Positions 57,122 to 59,660 of a stretch of 59,660 nt of DNA are shown here, one piece after another. Origin of the DNA: Kiritimatiellia bacterium (GTDB lineage Bacteria; Verrucomicrobiota; Kiritimatiellia; RFP12; UBA1067); contig JAFQYM010000059.1 of assembly GCA_017406465.1 (NCBI GenBank), forward strand, positions 1-59,660, given 5' to 3'. Within the stretch, counting starts at the first letter, position 1; each line of letters opens with the position of its first letter. The position numbers were made by a program, and so were the translations under genes. The notes under the pieces are model-generated. The model made no database searches and was not told where the DNA came from. It saw only the letters and a list, made by a program, of their open reading frames with translations.

Positions 57122-59500
57122 ATGAAAAAACTCGTCGCGCTTCTCGCTGCCACACTTTCTGGCGCACTAACACTTACCGCCGCAACACCAGTCGTGGTAT
57201 GGGATGGTGCTTCTCTAGAGAATAACTTCTCGACGCTTACGAAGACAGTTGGTGACAACACGTATACGCTGACAGTAAACGAAAACGCCTCTGTAGCCGC
57301 TGATGGCTCTTATATTACTATCGGCACGGAAAACCAGAAGAAGACCGTCACGATTACGGCTAACAGCGAGGCTTCCGCTCCGTTTGGAAGCACCTCAGCG
57401 TCTGGTTTTTCGGCGATAATCAGGGCCAGCAAGACCGCAACTAGCTTGGGCTCAAATCGTGCGATCATCAACTTCTATTCAGCAAACCAAGAGGCCGGTT
57501 CGTCAATCGGACAAAAGCCAGGTGGGTATGCGTTCCCATTTGTGAATGGAGGTGCGTTTCCAGATTACGCAACATCGGAACCTGTGTTCACATCTGGGGA
57601 TGATATTCAGTCCATAGCCTTGACTTATGGTACGAATCCACAAGGAGGAACGGCCATTTACGTTAATGGCGTACAGGTATATCAGGCCGCCACTATGACC
57701 TCGTCATACTTCACGACGCCTACTGGCGTTTCCGTTGGTGGCATGGGAATCGACGGCAGCGGCAAGATGTACGCTTTGCAGGGAATGAAGATCTACGCGA
57801 TAGCCGTATTCACCAACAGGCTTACCGCAGCCGAAGTCGCTGCTTACACGTTCCCGTCGGTCCTGACAGGCGAGACTACTGTTTCCGCCATCAACGCGCT
57901 GTATGGCACCGCGTCTGAAATCGACGTCTATCTCGCCGACGGCGTGAAGGTTACGGGCGACACGACGTTCAACGCATCGACCGTTCACTTCCACTGCGAA
58001 GGTTCATTCTCTATGACCGCGCCCGAGAACAACGAGGCGACGTTCGACTTCTCCGACGTAGTCGGCCAGCCGATTCTTGTCTACCGCGGAGCGGTGCCCT
58101 CAGTGAGCGGCTCTAACTTCACGTCTAACTCCATACCGGCGTTTGTCACCGACGCAGCGCAGTGGACGGGTACGATTTGGCTGAAGGAAACGAGCGTCGT
58201 AGATTTCAATCCAAATAATTACGGCAATGCCAGTTCGACGGTTCGTCTTTCGGGCGTTTCTGGGTATTTTGCAAACGGTTCTATTGCTTGCGATCCAGCG
58301 ATTGAACTCGTCAATGATTCGTACAATTATGGCCTTGATGTGAATAACGGGTATTCGCGTGACGCCAGCAATTCAGATAGACAAATCGTGATGAGCAGAC
58401 TTAAGGGCACAGGTGCGTTGTGGACTTCCGTTCCGAACAAGGGGCAAACCGTTCTTATGCAGATCCTCGACTGGTCGGAGTTCTCCGGACCGGTTCAGCT
58501 CGTGAACAAGATTGTGGTGTTCGGTTCCTATTTGCCGCCTGTCGCGGAATTCAACACTTCGGGCGGAATCTACATTGGTACACAGGCATCCGTGACACTG
58601 GGGAGTCAGTGGAGAGCGGACGGAGGAATCCACGTGTATGGAACGCTCAAGGCAACTGGCGTGGGAACGGATCAGATTAGGGATGGTACGGTAGTTCATA
58701 CATACGACTCCGGCAAGTTCGTGCTTGTGAACTCAAGCGACGTCAACAACGAGGCTTCCACGAATTTTGGCAATATCCGGGGCACGGGCACCATTCGGTA
58801 TGAGAGCGATGGAAATTACTTCCGTATTCTTTCGCAAAACAATTTCCCAACAAATATGACCGTGGAAGTAGAACTCCAGAATGGATTGGTAATTCCCAAT
58901 CCCAATGTCACGAATGTCATCGGCAGCCTTTCCGGAAAAAAGAACATTCGTTCGGACTGGAATACTGGTAATCGCGACCTGAAGATTCTTCAGGCGAAGA
59001 ACACGGAGTGGCGCGGCATTTTCGCCAATGAGGATCGTCTTGGCAGCGTCGTCGTCGCCCCTGGCGTATCTTCTGCCGGTACGCTTACACTCTCGGGTAC
59101 GCAGACTGCCAGCAATGGCCTTGCCGTTGAATCTGGCGCGGCGGTGAACCTGACCGGCACGTGGGTTGGCAATGTCGATGTCGCGGGAACCATTGGCGGC
59201 ACGGGAACGATTACCGGCAATTTGACCGTAGACGACGGATTCATTTCCGCTGATCAGGCGGTTACAGGGCCCCTGAATGTGTCTGGCGATGTCACTTTCT
59301 CCGGCGCGATTGCAGTTGTCTACCCCGAGGGGACAACATTGTCGAGTCGGCAGACCCTTATGACTGCTGGTGGATCGATGACTGCCGCAAGCGGCGCAAC
59401 ATTTGCCGTTAAGGCCGGTAGCAAAACCATCGGCATTGCAGGCATTTATGGCAACACTCTCCGCACAACCCAGTCTCCGTTCATTCTGAGAATCCGCTGA
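57122..59500 (+). CDS. Secreted LamG/beta-helix protein
   Basis: A 792-residue exported protein. Signal peptide KKLVALLAATLSGALTLTAA. Residues about 25-245 look like a LamG-type sandwich (VVVWDGASLENNF, YGTNPQGGTAIYVNGVQVY, MKIYAIAVFTNRLTAAEVAAY), then a beta-rich stretch (DFSDVVGQPILVYRG) and a short beta-helix with strand repeats near the end (AGTLTLSGTQTASNGL, GGTGTITGNLTVDDG). The chain ends SPFILRIR. Start chosen at ATG 57122 behind AGGGGG. Third of three adjacent proteins with the same tail, each with its own promoter, so parallel rather than operonic expression. Confidence 0.82.
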   Translation: MKKLVALLAATLSGALTLTAATPVVVWDGASLENNFSTLTKTVGDNTYTLTVNENASVAADGSYITIGTENQKKTVTITANSEASAPFGSTSASGFSAIIRASKTATSLGSNRAIINFYSANQEAGSSIGQKPGGYAFPFVNGGAFPDYATSEPVFTSGDDIQSIALTYGTNPQGGTAIYVNGVQVYQAATMTSSYFTTPTGVSVGGMGIDGSGKMYALQGMKIYAIAVFTNRLTAAEVAAYTFPSVLTGETTVSAINALYGTASEIDVYLADGVKVTGDTTFNASTVHFHCEGSFSMTAPENNEATFDFSDVVGQPILVYRGAVPSVSGSNFTSNSIPAFVTDAAQWTGTIWLKETSVVDFNPNNYGNASSTVRLSGVSGYFANGSIACDPAIELVNDSYNYGLDVNNGYSRDASNSDRQIVMSRLKGTGALWTSVPNKGQTVLMQILDWSEFSGPVQLVNKIVVFGSYLPPVAEFNTSGGIYIGTQASVTLGSQWRADGGIHVYGTLKATGVGTDQIRDGTVVHTYDSGKFVLVNSSDVNNEASTNFGNIRGTGTIRYESDGNYFRILSQNNFPTNMTVEVELQNGLVIPNPNVTNVIGSLSGKKNIRSDWNTGNRDLKILQAKNTEWRGIFANEDRLGSVVVAPGVSSAGTLTLSGTQTASNGLAVESGAAVNLTGTWVGNVDVAGTIGGTGTITGNLTVDDGFISADQAVTGPLNVSGDVTFSGAIAVVYPEGTTLSSRQTLMTAGGSMTAASGATFAVKAGSKTIGIAGIYGNTLRTTQSPFILRIR

Positions 59501-59522
59501 CTGCGGCGATGCTGACACGCCG

Positions 59523-59555
59523 AAGGCCAGCCGTAAAAGGCTGGCCTTTGTCATT
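59523..59555 (+). terminator. Intrinsic terminator after the last secreted-protein gene
   Basis: AAGGCCAGCC-GTAAAA-GGCTGGCCTT (59523-59548), a 10-base perfect stem, then TGTCATTTT. The flanking A and T tracts could also serve the convergent minus-strand gene. Confidence 0.85.
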
Positions 59556-59567
59556 TTCATGGATAGA

Positions 59568-59660
59568 TTACTTGGCTGAAAACGGATTCAGCAGTTTTAC
59601 GCCCAAGCCCTGCATGTCGCGCACGTTGCGCGTCACAAGGATTAGGTTGTCGACTTTCGC
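59568..59660 (-). CDS. PIN-domain (VapC-like) toxin, C-terminal end only
   Basis: The last 30 codons of a minus-strand gene enter from the right edge and stop at 59568. They read LILVTRNVRDMQGLG and VKLLNPFSAK, the typical VapC ending (strand, T-R-N, loop with the last acidic residue, then L-L-N-P). The rest lies outside the window. It would be the third PIN toxin in 60 kb. Confidence 0.75.
   Translation of the reverse strand, partial: AKVDNLILVTRNVRDMQGLGVKLLNPFSAK

Noticed and set aside
22093..59500. The R-x-R tails as Bacteroidota type IX secretion signals
   Set aside because: The type IX domain is about 80 residues with its own motifs, which are not visible; only the last 6-8 residues are shared here.
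1..59660. tRNA or rRNA genes, insertion sequences, prophage
   Set aside because: No T-loop (GTTCGAATC-type) sequences with acceptor stems, no rRNA-like stretches, no transposase, integrase or phage structural proteins found on either strand.

Overview
The window looks like the chromosome of an anaerobic, probably gut-associated member of the Verrucomicrobiota/Kiritimatiellota. This rests on gene content only: high GC, very large secreted beta-helix proteins with autotransporter-associated strand repeats, LamG proteins, a XylR-like regulator, a GxxExxY protein set in inverted repeats, and a fermentative Rex/AdhE pair with ETF and acyl-CoA dehydrogenase. I see no rRNA, tRNA, CRISPR array, transposase or prophage.

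Layout. 1-6150: a minus-strand regulon led by a TetR repressor with a near-consensus promoter (TTGACT-N17-TATAAT), followed by flavodoxin, alpha/beta hydrolase, acetyltransferase, DUF362 protein, NAD(P)H:FMN-type oxidoreductase, NTF2-like protein and an edge-truncated cupin. 6359-8595: NUDIX, GxxExxY, TrmL and a PIN/antitoxin pair. 8622-12898: Rex divergent from adhE, then a phosphotransferase-like kinase. 13052-16044: a XylR-like regulator and an AAA/PD-(D/E)XK protein. 16394-25363: a secreted block of three: a 1897-residue SGNH/beta-helix protein, an endonuclease/exonuclease/phosphatase protein and a basic-secretory-protein peptidase. 25364-27602: a possible structured RNA, one unknown gene, and decayed DUF2235 and glycosidase fragments. 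27620-29656: an outer-membrane barrel and RhaT behind a palindromic operator. 29661-38190: psd divergent from a housekeeping run (trpS, scpA, scpB, two LysM proteins, purD, MBL hydrolase, apbE) that closes with an intrinsic terminator. 38152-39480: a duplicated terminator-promoter element enclosing a toxin-antitoxin pair, then a long hairpin. 39599-47184: LamG protein, ABC-F ATPase, etfB, etfA, acyl-CoA dehydrogenase. 47262-59500: three giant or large secreted beta-rich proteins of lower GC, ended by a terminator. The right edge cuts a PIN-domain gene on the minus strand.

Two patterns tie the window together. First, four secreted proteins end in the same short C-terminal tail, P/S-[FL]-[SI]-[LI]-R-[LVI]-R, which I do not recognise and which may be a sorting or outer-membrane-assembly signal. 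Second, promoters are mostly extended -10 boxes (TG[GC]TATAAT), and in seven genes the box lies only 6-8 bases from the start codon with no Shine-Dalgarno, so these mRNAs are predicted to be leaderless. Intergenic regions also carry palindromic elements whose arms are tandem repeats of about 9 bases.
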